Notes: generated by a model from the sequence alone, not told the origin. Positions 30,976-42,786 are shown, counted from the first letter of the stretch. The stretch: DNA of 64,000 bases from Chaetoderma sp. LZ-2023a (GCA_034401795.1 CM067374.1:99978860-100042859); one strand, 5' to 3'. A program made the numbers and translations.

Positions 30976-31194
30976 AGAGAACGGTTCTGGGATATCTTGG
31001 TAATTAACAGGCTAATTACACACAAAAATGTTAAAATTATGTACCAATATATGCATTAAGTGATCACCTGTCTTTAGTAACCGCATCTCAATGGTTCATA
31101 AGGTGCCCGGTGTAGACAGGTTTTCCCGTAGCTAATGTGCTGTTGTCGCCAAATCTCTTCTGTGAACGACAATAATGGCACATGTAATATTGAC

Positions 31195-31265
31195 CTACGA
31201 CGCACACCCACGCACGCACGCACTCACGCACGCAAGCACGCAGGTACGCACGCACGCACACACGC
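31195..31265. repeat. (CGCA)n-type microsatellite
   Basis: Repeated ACGCACGCAC words with AAGC and GGTA variants. Confidence 0.9.
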
Positions 31266-31779
31266 ACTGAGAAAGATAGAAAGGAATCTCTCGAATGCAT
31301 ACGTGTATAAACGCGCATCTAGTTATCGGCTGGTGATCGCATCGCCAGGCATCAATCTCTGATCGATGCTTTCTCTTTCCGCTGCATTTTCTCAGTTCCT
31401 GGAACTCTTGGACAACATGAGCGACTGATTAGGTATCCAAAACTGCAGGTGCTTCTTTGTAGGGCTAGAGAGAGAGTTCGTTTAACCCATGTTCATCCTG
31501 AACGCGTGCAGAGGAGAGGACCTCCTATTTCTGTCAAGCTATATCGATAGTTATGTTATGACAATTAGTATTGAAAATGATTGGACTGAACATTGTTGCA
31601 AAAGCGGTCAGTTAAATTGTTTTCAATATTGTCGTCCATGTTTTAAAATCCGACAAATTCAATCAAAATCCTGTAGTAGTTCGTTGTGAAATTGGTTGAT
31701 CTTAACTAATCTTTTATTTAAATCGTTGCTACAGATTTATCTGCAGAAGTTGACGTAGATTTATCTGCAGAAGTTGACG

Positions 31780-31985
31780 TAACTCTTTCACGCCGAAACC
31801 GGCCAAAACTGGCCTCTGTAGTGGTCTTGGGGAATGCCCATTTGCAGGCCAAGAAAACCGTATTTTTTGAAAATTTACCACTGGAATGACTGGCTCGATA
31901 ACCGAGCCAGTCATTCCAGTGATACACTTTCGAAAATAATCTTCTCTTGGTCTGCGAATTGACATTTTCTTGAACAAATTCAAAG
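31780..31985. repeat. Hairpin repeat family, good copy
   Basis: Starts 'TTTCACGCCGAAACCGGCC', then 'CATTTGCAGGCCAAGA', 'TTTTTGAAAATTTACC' and the apex 'ACTGGCTCGATAACCGAGCC', with mirrored right arm 'AGTCATTCCAGTGATACA' ... 'CTTCTCTTGGTCTGCG'. It can fold back over more than 100 nt. Confidence 0.85.
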
Positions 31986-33252
31986 CTTACAGGGTTAACA
32001 GAAGAAAATTCGCCGGTAAAATTGGAAACTATAAATTAGTACAGCGGGATTTTCTTTACTGGTTTGATGTTCGGCAGGAAATTCAAAAGAATGTTCTTGG
32101 AATAAACATCAATGAATAAATAAATAAATAAATACTACATTATATGTTGATGCTTAACTGTTATACAAAAAATTTTCTCTCCTTAATTTATTTCATCAAT
32201 ATCGTATATAAACATTCGAGACCCATATGGGGTTTAAATCGTCAAAAACCCAGCTGCTGTATAAAACAGGAATGAGATATATTCACGTGAGCGTGTATGA
32301 ATTTCTAGAAAAAAAGATCGGGGACAAACTTTCCGCCAATCATTCTGTGAGTGTGAGGCGGTGATCCGGTTTAGTGAATGAACGGATGCATATCTGTGAT
32401 GCGAGAATCAGAGGAAATACGCCACGCCAACGTATTAATAACGAGTTTCATTCTTCATGTCTCATTGTTAACTTCATATTGACTATCTTGGCAACAATTT
32501 CATTGAAAGTTATTGCGGTTATATGCAGAGACAATTTTCAGTCAAATTGTTGCAAAATATTCAACTTGCTTAAAGACTTATCTCACTGGATATCCATATT
32601 CATAGTGAATATTTAGAACGAAATTGATTAATAATAATTCTTTAATCAGACAAATAATCAAGATCACGTGACATTTGGATCTGGGGAGGATACAAGTAGA
32701 CGACTGAACTGGAAGTCAGTTGTTAGCTCCTCGTGGTACCGCGTGCAACACGATCAGGTCGTGGTCAATTTTAAGATAATCGCGTGAACGGGAACACGAG
32801 CTCAAACAAGGATAGCTTAGGATTATATATGGTTTCTTTAACACGTGTGGAACGAAATCTTTGTCTTTTTGTATAACATTATATAGTGATTAGGACTGTA
32901 ACTGATTATTAAATAAACAAGCGTAGAGAAACACTAAAACAATCAGAAAAAATATTATCTAACACGTTCTACGACTGCTGCGAATATCCCTCATTTAGTT
33001 TGAATTAAAATCCCAGAGAAAATCAGCAAAGAATCTATATTTCTTATTTACAAAATTAATTTATGTTATCGCATTCGAACGAAACGTAAGGCACACGCTT
33101 TGTGGGAAGACCACACTACTAACAGAGACTGCTTAGTGTCGGTGGTGGTTTCAAATCAAAGTTTATAGATCTTCAGTGATCTCTACTAGTATTTAAAACA
33201 TTTGTTAATTGGATTTACGACTGTTGCATAGAGTAGTGTTTATTGTCATATT
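31986..33252. other. Upstream non-coding region of the signal-peptide exon
   Basis: AT-rich. An 80-codon plus ORF (32374-32616, starting MNERMHICDARIRG) recurs in copy 2 only because the DNA is duplicated, and has no recognised domain. The last few hundred bases before 33253 probably hold the promoter and 5' UTR of the secreted-protein exon, but no clear TATA box is placed. Confidence 0.4.
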
Positions 33253-33328
33253 ATGATGGAATCCTTGAAGGGTCTCTTCGCTCTGTGCTTGGTGCTTGCC
33301 TGTATATCCAGCTATGGACTCGTGTACG
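33253..33328 (+). CDS. First coding exon of a secreted protein (signal peptide), copy 1
   Basis: Two successive ATGs open a frame reading MMESLKGLFALCLVLACISS then YGLVY, followed at 33329 by 'GTAAGT', a consensus splice donor. The sequence is a textbook signal peptide: short charged start, hydrophobic core LFALCLVLACI and small residues at the likely cleavage site. The exon ends in phase 1. No downstream exon could be found in the repeats to the right, so the mature product is unknown. An identical copy lies at 39465-39540. It may encode a secreted peptide or cysteine-rich protein, but that is speculation. Confidence 0.65.
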
Positions 33329-33419
33329 GTAAGTACATGGATGGGTGCATACATAAACGAACGAACGAATCGAATGAACCCAATGAATGAACGAACGAAT
33401 AGATTAATTTATTTCTTTG

Positions 33420-33957
33420 AAAAGTTGGATGGATGGATATATGGATGAATGGATGGATGCTCATGGGTGGATGGGTGAATGGATGGAGAGAGAGAGAGGA
33501 TGGATGGAGGGAGGGAGGGAGGGAGGGAGGGAAGGAGGTATGGGAGGAGAGAGACAGAGCGAGGGAGATAGAGAGAAAGAAAGGATGTGAGGGAAGAAGG
33601 GAGAGTGAGAGAGAGCGGGTAAGGGGTGGGTGGGTGAGTGGGTTGTGATGGTGGTGGGGTGATGGACGGGGAGGGGGTGGTGGGTGCTGTGTGTGCATGC
33701 GTGCATGTGTGTGTGTGTGTGGGGGGGGGTGTTGGGGGAGGGGGGGGGGCGTGTCGGAGTTGAGAAAAGGAGAAAGTTGGATGAATGTGTGGATGGATGA
33801 ATGGATGGATGAATGGATGGATTAATGGGTGGGTGGTGGATGGATGGATGGATGGATGGATGAATGGATGGGTGGATGGATGATGGATGGATGGATGGAT
33901 GGATGGATGGATGGATGGATGGATGGATGGATGGATGGTTGGATGGATGATGGATGG
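33420..33957. repeat. GGAT / GGGA / GTGTGG simple-repeat block
   Basis: Inside the putative intron: GGATGGAT stretches, GGGAGGGAGG, GAGAGAG, GTGTGT with G10-type runs, then long (GGAT)n from 33830. ORFs on either strand are artefacts of the repeat. Confidence 0.95.
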
Positions 33958-34110
33958 ATGGTCAAATTAGTTTCAAAATATTCAACAGCTTACATGTACA
34001 GTTTTCTGGAAATTGATAGTCAGAGAGTTCAGAGATCGATCGATCCCAACACGGACGTGGTGTGGGTGGAGCTTAGATTGAGATGGGCGGGGCATAGCTA
34101 AAAGTGGAAC
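33958..34110. repeat. AB foldback repeat, half (half core-A)
   Basis: Begins exactly at the core midpoint side ('GTCAAATTAGTTTCAAAATA') after the GGAT repeats and runs into arm A with GATCGATCGATCCC and 'GATGGGCGGGGCATAGC'. The GGAT block has joined at or near the palindrome centre. Confidence 0.8.
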
Positions 34111-34289
34111 GGTCAATTTTCTCTACCATTGCCCGGTGGTCCGCGGGTCCTCGCCTGTAAAAATTGAGAAAATCAGCTCCTGAATTCCGAGTGACTAAGC
34201 GTCTTTTAGTTTGCTTTCCAGAATGTATTAATATCAAAGAGGGGGGGGGGGCAGAAAATTTTGAATTGGTATCCTCCCCCAGGAACCTT

Positions 34290-34450
34290 AGGCAGCAACA
34301 GCACCCAGTCAAATTGGTTTCAAAATATTCAACAGCTTAAATGTATAGTTTTTTGGAAATTGATAGTCAGGGTGTTCAGAGATCGATCGATCCCAACACG
34401 AGTGAGGTGTGGGTGGAGCCTAGCTAGAGGCCGGTGGGGCATAACGGGAT
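34290..34450. repeat. AB foldback repeat, half (half core-A)
   Basis: 'GGCAGCAACAGCACCCAGTC' then the core half, arm A with GATCGATCGATCCC and 'GAGGCCGGTGGGGCATAAC'. Confidence 0.8.
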
Positions 34451-34669
34451 TCCTCTATTAACGATACGAAAACGGGGCGTCAATATTTTGGCCCCACCCA
34501 AAGCTGAATAACGTAGTTAGTAGACGAATTTACAATTATAACCTTCATGGAGTGAAATAGCGTGTGTCGCATTCGTTGGAATTCGTAGAAAATTTTGTCG
34601 TAAAACGTACAGTAAGAGTTATGTCTGTATCCCTGCCCACAACAAAATGTTACATTAGACAACTAATGG

Positions 34670-35070
34670 ACCGTCCCAAGTTTATCCATCAATCATCTGA
34701 CGTCATATGATGTCATAATTAACTAAGTGACGTGTATGATGACGTCGTAATCATTACGTCATGAATGATTCGATATAGTCAGTCTTTAACGCTTAATAGT
34801 CCGACACGTTGTACGAATTGTAGGCCTTTACTTTTTATTAAACAATCTGTCGAATATTTTGAAACTAATTTGACTGGGCGCTGTTGCGGCCATAGGCATC
34901 AACAGCACCAAGTCAAATTAGTTTCAAAATATTTAACAGCTTACATGTATAGTTTTCTGGAAATTGATAGTCAGGGAGTTCAGAGATCTATCGATCCCAA
35001 CACGGACCTGGTGTGGGTGGAGCTTAGATAGAGATGGGCGGGGCATAGCTAAAACTGGAAAGGTATATTT
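34670..35070. repeat. AB foldback repeat, B-core-A
   Basis: Arm B from 'CCCAAGTTTATCCATC' with TGACGTCA and TTACGTCA sites, core 34850-34940, arm A ending 'GGGGCATAGCTAAAACTGG'. Confidence 0.85.
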
Positions 35071-35304
35071 TCGCTAATATTTTAGCATATGACGAAACGT
35101 TTCCGTACATCATACAGTTTTGGGAAATGGCAGTAATATATGATATTATTTTTAACATACAAACCAACACATTTAGATGACACTACATGTCATTTGGGGA
35201 GTATTTAAATGAAACTTAGTGCGGTCGTGACCATATCTCTCAGTGGTGAAATAGCTCCATTTAACCCTTTAATGACTAAATTTGTTAAAAAGATTTAAAT
35301 ATTT

Positions 35305-35500
35305 ACTTATTGAATGTCCATTTGCAGGCCGAGAGAAGATTATATTTGAAAATTTACCAATGGAATGACTGGCTCGGTTATCGAGCCAGTCATTCTAGTG
35401 GAAAATCTTCAGAAATAGTCTTCTCTTGGCCTGCAAATGGACATTTCTCAAGACCCCTGCAAAGGCCGGTCTTGGCCGGCTTTGTGCTGAAATGGTTAAA
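35305..35500. repeat. Hairpin repeat family, good copy
   Basis: Near-perfect palindrome: 'TGTCCATTTGCAGGCCGAGA' ... apex 'ATGACTGGCTCGGTTATCGA' ... 'CTTGGCCTGCAAATGGACA'. It is flanked on the right by 'GGCCGGTCTTGGCCGG'. Confidence 0.9.
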
Positions 35501-35671
35501 ATTAATGAAGTACGGTTGATTAGCTAGGAAGCTGGCTCGTAGTAGGCCTACAACAGCGAGAAAGTATTTAATGAACTTAGTGGTAAACGAGCAGAATTAG
35601 TTTGCTTTCGAATTTTCCGCGTGCTCTTTAGAGGGATCGGGGTTCGTCTGTAATAAGAAACTAATGGCCCA

Positions 35672-36075
35672 TTCCAGTTTTAGCTAAGCCCCGCCCATCA
35701 CTAGCTAAGCTCCACCCACACTTCGCCGTCTTGGGATTTATCGATCCCAGAATGCCCTGACTATCGATTTCCTGAAAACTATGCAGTTAAGTTGTTGACT
35801 ATTTTATAACTAATTTGCCTGGGTGCTGTTGCTGCATATGGCAGCAACAGCCCTCAGTCAAATTAGTTTCAAAATATTCAACAGGATATTTATTAAATAA
35901 TAAAGATATACAATTCGTACAACAACGCTTAGTCCGTCTTCAACTAAGCGTTCGTGACGTACTTATCTACCCCATTCAAGACGTCATAATGACGTTATTG
36001 ATTGTGATGTCATTCTATACGTCACGTAGTTGATTATGACGTCATATGATGGATGGAAACAGTGGAAAGGTCCAT
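35672..36075. repeat. AB foldback repeat, A-core-B
   Basis: Arm A 'CCAGTTTTAGCTAAGCCCCG', core with 'GCTGTTGCTGCATATGGCAG', arm B with TGACGTCA near 36040, end 'CAGTGGAAAGGTCC'. Confidence 0.85.
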
Positions 36076-36549
36076 TGTGATCTTAATGTCTCGATTCGTC
36101 TAATCGCCAATTCACTGTACATGCGAGCGATACGAAATTTCCAAAACAATAATTGCATTAGATCCACACACAAGCGATGCGATGGTCGCCCGTGTCACTA
36201 GTGTATTCATGCGCGACATTTCTGAAATTAAAATGGTTTTGATAAAACAAAAATTGTACTCTCTACCTTATCAATCAGCTAGAACATTATGAGCGTTAAT
36301 CTTTCTCAATGCATTTCTCAAATAGCAGCAAAACTAGATTTGGTTGGATCACCTATAGGTTTGGTGTAAATTGTCGCTACGTAACACCGACTGGCCATAT
36401 TTATATCCTACCAGGAATCAAACCCCGGGGTCGTGGGATGCCTTACGTGAGAGTCAACGATCAGCAGGTCGCGACCAGTTGATGGCCTGTAGTCGGCTTA
36501 CTTTAACTTTCATTGACAACTTTCACCAATTAAACGGCTAATTGGCCGG
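36076..36549. other. Unique-looking intergenic sequence
   Basis: No coding or repeat signal other than its copy in the second duplicated block (42311-42786). Confidence 0.4.
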
Positions 36550-36935
36550 ATAATGGACATTTCCATTTTAGCTATGCCCCGCCCATCTTTAGCTAAGCTC
36601 CACCCACACCTCGCTCGTGTTGGGATAGATCGATCTTTGAACTCCGTGACTATCAATTTGCAGAAAACTATGCAGGTAAGTTATTGACTATTTTGGACCT
36701 AATTTGACTGGGCGCTGTTGCTGCCTATGACGTCCAGTCAAGTTAGTTTCAAAATATTCAACAGCATGTTTATTAAATAGTAGAGACATACAATTCAAAC
36801 AACGTGTCGGACTATTAAGAGTTAAAGATGGACCAAACAGAATCACCTATGACGCAATGATTATGACGTCATCCGACACGCCGATTAGTGGATTATGACG
36901 TCATATGACGTCAGATGATCGATGGATTCTCTTGA
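36550..36935. repeat. AB foldback repeat, A-core-B
   Basis: Arm A 'CATTTTAGCTATGCCCCGCC', core 36680-36765, arm B with three closely spaced TGACGTCA-type sites (36868-36915). Confidence 0.85.
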
Positions 36936-37319
36936 AAAGCGAATTGGACGATGAACTTCGTGATCTAATTAGTCTTTCGGTTGTTCAGAAGGGAGATTTT
37001 AAGTGAAAAGTAGGCCTAGTCCAGGCGAACGAACATTCCTGGCAGAACAACTAGTTGGCTGGTTTCAAATAAGAATGGTACACTGGGAAAGTGATCATTG
37101 AATGGCATAGATCAGACCTGAAGATACTAACTCCATCCTTTAGCATCCCCACCATCATTAGAAGCCGGGTTGATGCAGCCATGACCGACACAGTACCGAC
37201 CATCTCTGCAATGGACATTTACAGTTTATCCATCCATGATATTGACATCATAATCAACTAGATATTTACTCAGAGAAGTATAGCCTACCTACATACATTG
37301 CGTACAGTTCGTTTAACGC

Positions 37320-37436
37320 TTCCAGTTCGAACTGCGCCAAAACCGGTCTCTGTGCACAGTGATCTTGGGAAAATGTCCATTTGCAGACCAAGAGAATACT
37401 ATTTTTGCTAATTTGTCACTGGAATGACTGGCTCGG
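37320..37436. repeat. Hairpin repeat family, left half ending at the gap
   Basis: The left arm matches 44945-45058 and stops exactly at the apex (GGCTCGG), after which 17 bases of unrelated tag and the N gap follow. Confidence 0.9.
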
Positions 37437-37970
37437 AACACACGTGTCATGCGNNNNNNNNNNNNNNNNNNNNNNNNNNNNNNNNNNNNNNNNNNNNNNN
37501 NNNNNNNNNNNNNNNNNNNNNNNNNNNNNNNNNNNNNNNNNNNNNNNNNNNNNNNNNNNNNNNNNNNNNNNNNNNNNNNNNNNNNNNNNNNNNNNNNNNN
37601 NNNNNNNNNNNNNNNNNNNNNNNNNNNNNNNNNNNNNNNNNNNNNNNNNNNNNNNNNNNNNNNNNNNNNNNNNNNNNNNNNNNNNNNNNNNNNNNNNNNN
37701 NNNNNNNNNNNNNNNNNNNNNNNNNNNNNNNNNNNNNNNNNNNNNNNNNNNNNNNNNNNNNNNNNNNNNNNNNNNNNNNNNNNNNNNNNNNNNNNNNNNN
37801 NNNNNNNNNNNNNNNNNNNNNNNNNNNNNNNNNNNNNNNNNNNNNNNNNNNNNNNNNNNNNNNNNNNNNNNNNNNNNNNNNNNNNNNNNNNNNNNNNNNN
37901 NNNNNNNNNNNNNNNNNNNNNNNNNNNNNNNNNNNNNNNNNNNNNNNNNNNNNCGCATGACACGTGTGTT
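37437..37970. other. Assembly gap (500 N) with inverted 17-nt tags
   Basis: 37454-37953 is exactly 500 N. The left side ends AACACACGTGTCATGCG (37437-37453) and the right side begins with its exact reverse complement (37954-37970). Neither tag occurs in the matching genomic copies, where the sequence continues differently. They look like leftover adapter or linker at two contig ends. Confidence 0.9.
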
Positions 37971-37989
37971 ATTTATCTGCAGAAGTTGA

Positions 37990-38200
37990 CGTAACTCTTT
38001 CACGCCGAAACCGGCCAAAACTGGCCTCTGTAGTGGTCTTGGGGAATGCCCATTTGCAGGCCAAGAAAACCGTATTTTTTGAAAATTTACCACTGGAATG
38101 ACTGGCTCGATAACCGAGCCAGTCATTCCAGTGATACACTTTCGAAAATAATCTTCTCTTGGTCTGCGAATTGACATTTTCTTGAACAAATTCAAAGCTT
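37990..38200. repeat. Hairpin repeat family, copy in duplicated block
   Basis: Equivalent of 31780-31985 with the same apex and arms. Confidence 0.85.
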
Positions 38201-39464
38201 ACAGGGTTAACAGAAGAAAATTCGCCGGTAAAATTGGAAACTATAAATTAGTACAGCGGGATTTTCTTTACTGGTTTGATGTTCGGCAGGAAATTCAAAA
38301 GAATGTTCTTGGAATAAACATCAATGAATAAATAAATAAATAAATACTACATTATATGTTGATGCTTAACTGTTATACAAAAAATTTTCTCTCCTTAATT
38401 TATTTCATCAATATCGTATATAAACATTCGAGACCCATATGGGGGTTTAAATCGTCAAAAACCCAGCTGCTGTATAAAACAGGAATGAGATATATTCACG
38501 TGAGCGTGTATGAATTTCTAGAAAAAAGATCGGGGACAAACTTTCCGCCAATCATTCTGTGAGTGTGAGGCGGTGATCCGGTTTAGTGAATGAACGGATG
38601 CATATCTGTGATGCGAGAATCAGAGGAAATACGCCACGCCAACGTATTAATAACGAGTTTCATTCTTCATGTCTCATTGTTAACTTCATATTGACTATCT
38701 TGGCAACAATTTCATTGAAAGTTATTGCGGTTATATGCAGAGACAATTTTCAGTCAAATTGTTGCAAAATATTCAACTTGCTTAAAGACTTATCTCACTG
38801 GATATCCATATTCATAGTGAATATTTAGAACGAAATTGATTAATAATAATTCTTTAATCAGACAAATAATCAAGATCACGTGACATTTGGATCTGGGGAG
38901 GATACAAGTAGACGACTGAACTGGAAGTCAGTTGTTAGCTCCTCGTGGTACCGCGTGCAACACGATCAGGTCGTGGTCAATTTTAAGATAATCGCGTGAA
39001 CGGGAACACGAGCTCAAACAAGGATAGCTTAGGATTATATATGGTTTCTTTAACACGTGTGGAACGAAATCTTTGTCTTTTTGTATAACATTATATAGTG
39101 ATTAGGACTGTAACTGATTATTAAATAAACAAGCGTAGAGAAACACTAAAAAAATCAGAAAAAATATTATCTAACACGTTCTACGACTGCTGCGAATATC
39201 CCTCATTTAGTTTGAATTAAAATCCCAGAGAAAATCAGCAAAGAATCTATATTTCTTATTTACAAAATTAATTTATGTTATCGCATTCGAACGAAACGTA
39301 AGGCACACGCTTTGTGGGAAGACCACACTACTAACAGAGACTGCTTAGTGTCGGTGGTGGTTTCAAATCAAAGTTTATAGATCTTCAGTGATCTCTACTA
39401 GTATTTAAAACATTTGTTAATTGGATTTACGACTGTTGCATAGAGTAGTGTTTATTGTCATATT

Positions 39465-39540
39465 ATGATGGAATCCTTGAAGGGTCTCTTCGCTCTGTGC
39501 TTGGTGCTTGCCTGTATATCCAGCTATGGACTCGTGTACG
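39465..39540 (+). CDS. First coding exon of a secreted protein, copy 2
   Basis: Same sequence as the exon at 33253 (offset 6212), including the double ATG and the 'GTAAGT' donor at 39541. If the block is an allelic duplicate, this is the same gene seen twice. Confidence 0.65.
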
Positions 39541-39629
39541 GTAAGTACATGGATGGGTGCATACATAAACGAACGAACGAATCGAATGAACCCAATGAAT
39601 GAACGAACGAATAGATTAATTTATTTCTT

Positions 39630-40192
39630 TGAAAAGTTGGATGGATGGATATATGGATGAATGGATGGATGCTCATGGGTGGATGGGTGAATGGATGGAG
39701 AGAGAGAGAGGATGGATGGAGGGAGGGAGGGAGGGAGGGAGGGAGGGAGGGAAGGAGGTATGGGAGGAGAGAGACAGAGCGAGGGAGATAGAGAGAAAGA
39801 AAGGATGTGAGGGAAGAAGGGAGAGTGAGAGAGAGCGGGTAAGGGGTGGGTGGGTGAGTGGGTTGTGATGGTGGTGGGGTGATGGACGGGGAGGGGGTGG
39901 TGGGTGCTGTGTGTGCATGCGTGCATGTGTGTGTGTGTGTGTGGGGGGGGGGGGGTGTTGGGGGAGGGGGGGGGCGTGTCGGAGTTGAGAAAAGGAGAAA
40001 GTTGGATGAATGTGTGGATGGATGAATGGATGGATGAATGGATGGATTAATGGGTGGGTGGTGGATGGATGGATGGATGGATGGATGAATGGATGGGTGG
40101 ATGGATGATGGATGGATGGATGGATGGATGGATGGATGGATGGATGGATGGATGGATGGATGGATGGATGGTTGGATGGATGATGGATGCAG
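39630..40192. repeat. GGAT / GGGA / GTGTGG simple-repeat block, copy 2
   Basis: As at 33420-33957, but with longer GGGA and GT runs and a different junction to the foldback repeat ('GATGCAGATGTCAAATTAG'). Confidence 0.95.
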
Positions 40193-40345
40193 ATGTCAAA
40201 TTAGTTTCAAAATATTCAACAGCTTACATGTACAGTTTTCTGGAAATTGATAGTCAGAGAGTTCAGAGATCGATCGATCCCAACACGGACGTGGTGTGGG
40301 TGGAGCTTAGATTGAGATGGGCGGGGCATAGCTAAAAGTGGAACG
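40193..40345. repeat. AB foldback repeat, half (half core-A)
   Basis: Equivalent of 33958-34110. Confidence 0.8.
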
Positions 40346-40524
40346 GTCAATTTTCTCTACCATTGCCCGGTGGTCCGCGGGTCCTCGCCTGTAAAAATTG
40401 AGAAAATCAGCTCCTGAATTCCGAGTGACTAAGCGTCTTTTAGTTTGCTTTCCAGAATGTATTAATATCAAAGAGGGGGGGGGGGCAGAAAATTTTGAAT
40501 TGGTATCCTCCCCCAGGAACCTTA

Positions 40525-40685
40525 GGCAGCAACAGCACCCAGTCAAATTGGTTTCAAAATATTCAACAGCTTAAATGTATAGTTTTTTGGAAATTGATAG
40601 TCAGGGTGTTCAGAGATCGATCGATCCCAACACGAGTGAGGTGTGGGTGGAGCCTAGCTAGAGGCCGGTGGGGCATAACGGGATT
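40525..40685. repeat. AB foldback repeat, half (half core-A)
   Basis: Equivalent of 34290-34450. Confidence 0.8.
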
Positions 40686-40904
40686 CCTCTATTAACGATA
40701 CGAAAACGGGGCGTCAATATTTTGGCCCCACCCAAAGCTGAATAACGTAGTTAGTAGACGAATTTACAATTATAACCTTCATGGAGTGAAATAGCGTGTG
40801 TCGCATTCGTTGGAATTCGTAGAAAAATTTTGTCGTAAAACGTACAGTAAGAGTTATGTCTGTATCCCTGCCCACAACAAAATGTTACATTAGACAACTA
40901 ATGG

Positions 40905-41305
40905 ACCGTCCCAAGTTTATCCATCAATCATCTGACGTCATATGATGTCATAATTAACTAAGTGACGTGTATGATGACGTCGTAATCATTACGTCATGAA
41001 TGATTCGATATAGTCAGTCTTTAACGCTTAATAGTCCGACACGTTGTACGAATTGTAGGCCTTTACTTTTTATTAAACAATCTGTCGAATATTTTGAAAC
41101 TAATTTGACTGGGCGCTGTTGCGGCCATAGGCATCAACAGCACCAAGTCAAATTAGTTTCAAAATATTTAACAGCTTACATGTATAGTTTTCTGGAAATT
41201 GATAGTCAGGGAGTTCAGAGATCTATCGATCCCAACACGGACCTGGTGTGGGTGGAGCTTAGATAGAGATGGGCGGGGCATAGCTAAAACTGGAAAGGTA
41301 AATTT
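40905..41305. repeat. AB foldback repeat, B-core-A
   Basis: Equivalent of 34670-35070. Confidence 0.85.
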
Positions 41306-41539
41306 TCGCTAATATTTTAGCATATGACGAAACATTTCCGTACATCATACAGTTTTGGGGAATGGCAGTGATATATGATATTATTTTTAACATACAAACC
41401 AACACATTTAGATGACACTACATGTCGTTTGGGGAGTATTTAAATGAAACTTAGCGCGGTCGTGACCATATCTCTCAGTGGTGAAATAGCTCCATTTAAC
41501 CCTTTAATGACTAAATTTGTTAAAAAGATTTAAATATTT

Positions 41540-41735
41540 ACTTATTGAATGTCCATTTGCAGGCCGAGAGAAGATTATTTTTGAAAATTTACCAATGGAA
41601 TGACTGGCTCGGTTATCGAGCCAGTCATTCTAGTGGAAAATCTTCAGAAATAGTCTTCTCTTGGCCTGCAAATGGACATTTCTCAAGACCCCTGCAGAGG
41701 CCGGTCTTGGCCGGCTTTGTGCTGAAATGGTTAAA
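41540..41735. repeat. Hairpin repeat family, good copy
   Basis: Equivalent of 35305-35500. Confidence 0.9.
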
Positions 41736-41906
41736 ATTAATGAAGTACGGTTGATTAGCTAGGAAGCTGGCTCGTAGTAGGCCTACAACAGCGAGAAAGT
41801 ATTTGATGAACTTAGTAGTAAACGAGCAGAATTAGTTTGCTTTCAAATTTTCCGCGTGCTCTTTAGAGGGATCGGGGTTCGTCTGTAATAAGAAACTAAT
41901 GGCCCA

Positions 41907-42310
41907 TTCCAGTTTTAGCTAAGCCCCGCCCATCACTAGCTAAGCTCCACCCACACTTCGCCGTCTTGGGATTTATCGATCCCAGAATGCCCTGACTATC
42001 GATTTCCTGAAAACTATGCAGTTAAGTTGTTGTGTATTTTATAACTAATTTGCCTGGGTGCTGTTGCTGCATATGGCAGCAACAGCGCTCAGTCAAATTA
42101 GTTTCAAAATATTCAACAGGATATTTATTAAATAATAAAGATATACAATTCGTACATCAACGCATAGTCCGTCTTCAACTAAGCGTTCGTGACGTACTTA
42201 TCTACCCCATTCAAGACGTCATAATGACGTTATTGATTGTGATGTCATTCTATACGTCACGTAGTTGATTATGACGTCATATGATGGATGGAAACAGTGG
42301 AAAGGTCCAT
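41907..42310. repeat. AB foldback repeat, A-core-B
   Basis: Equivalent of 35672-36075, with small differences in the core. Confidence 0.85.
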
Positions 42311-42786
42311 TGTGATCTTAATGTCTCGATTCGTCTAATCGCCAATTCACTGTACATGCGAGCGATACGAAATTTCCAAAACAATAATTGCATTAGATCC
42401 ACACGCAAGCGATGCGATGGTCGCCCGTGTCACTAGTGTATTCACGCGCGACATTTCTGAAATTAAAATGGTTTTGATAAAACAAAAATTGTACTCTCTA
42501 CCTTATCAATCAGCTAGAACATTATGAGCGTTAATCTTTCTCAATGCATTTCTCAAATAGCAGCAAAACTAGATTTGGTTGGATCACCTATAGGTTTGGT
42601 GTAAATTGTCGCTACGTAACGCCGACTGGCCATATTTATATCCTACCAGGAATCAAACCCCGGGGTCGTGGGATGCCTTACGTCAAAGTCAACGATCAGC
42701 AGGTCGCGATCAGTTGATGGCCTGTAGTCGGCTTACTTTAACTTTCATTGACAACTTTCACCAATTAGAAACGGCTAATTGGCCGG

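Larger units (their letters stand above)
31759..37436. repeat. Duplicated block, copy 1 (left of gap)
   Basis: Colinear with 37971-45058 on the same strand: offset 6212 at the left end, about 6235 farther on, differing mainly in simple-repeat lengths, single bases and one ~1.4 kb deletion near 37259. It contains a hairpin copy, a signal-peptide exon, GGAT repeats and five foldback copies. Because it abuts an N gap, it is best read as an alternative allele of copy 2. Confidence 0.9.

Noticed and set aside
31195..31265. CRISPR-like regular repeats
   Set aside because: Simple CGCA microsatellite in a eukaryotic genome; no spacers.
32374..32616. 80-codon ORF found twice (also 38586-38828)
   Set aside because: Conserved only because the DNA block is duplicated; no domain, no splice or promoter support.
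33253..33328. Naming the signal-peptide exon as a venom peptide gene
   Set aside because: Only the signal exon is visible; without the mature region no family can be claimed.
37313..38195. Long ORFs of unknown residues
   Set aside because: They span the 500-N gap and have no meaning.
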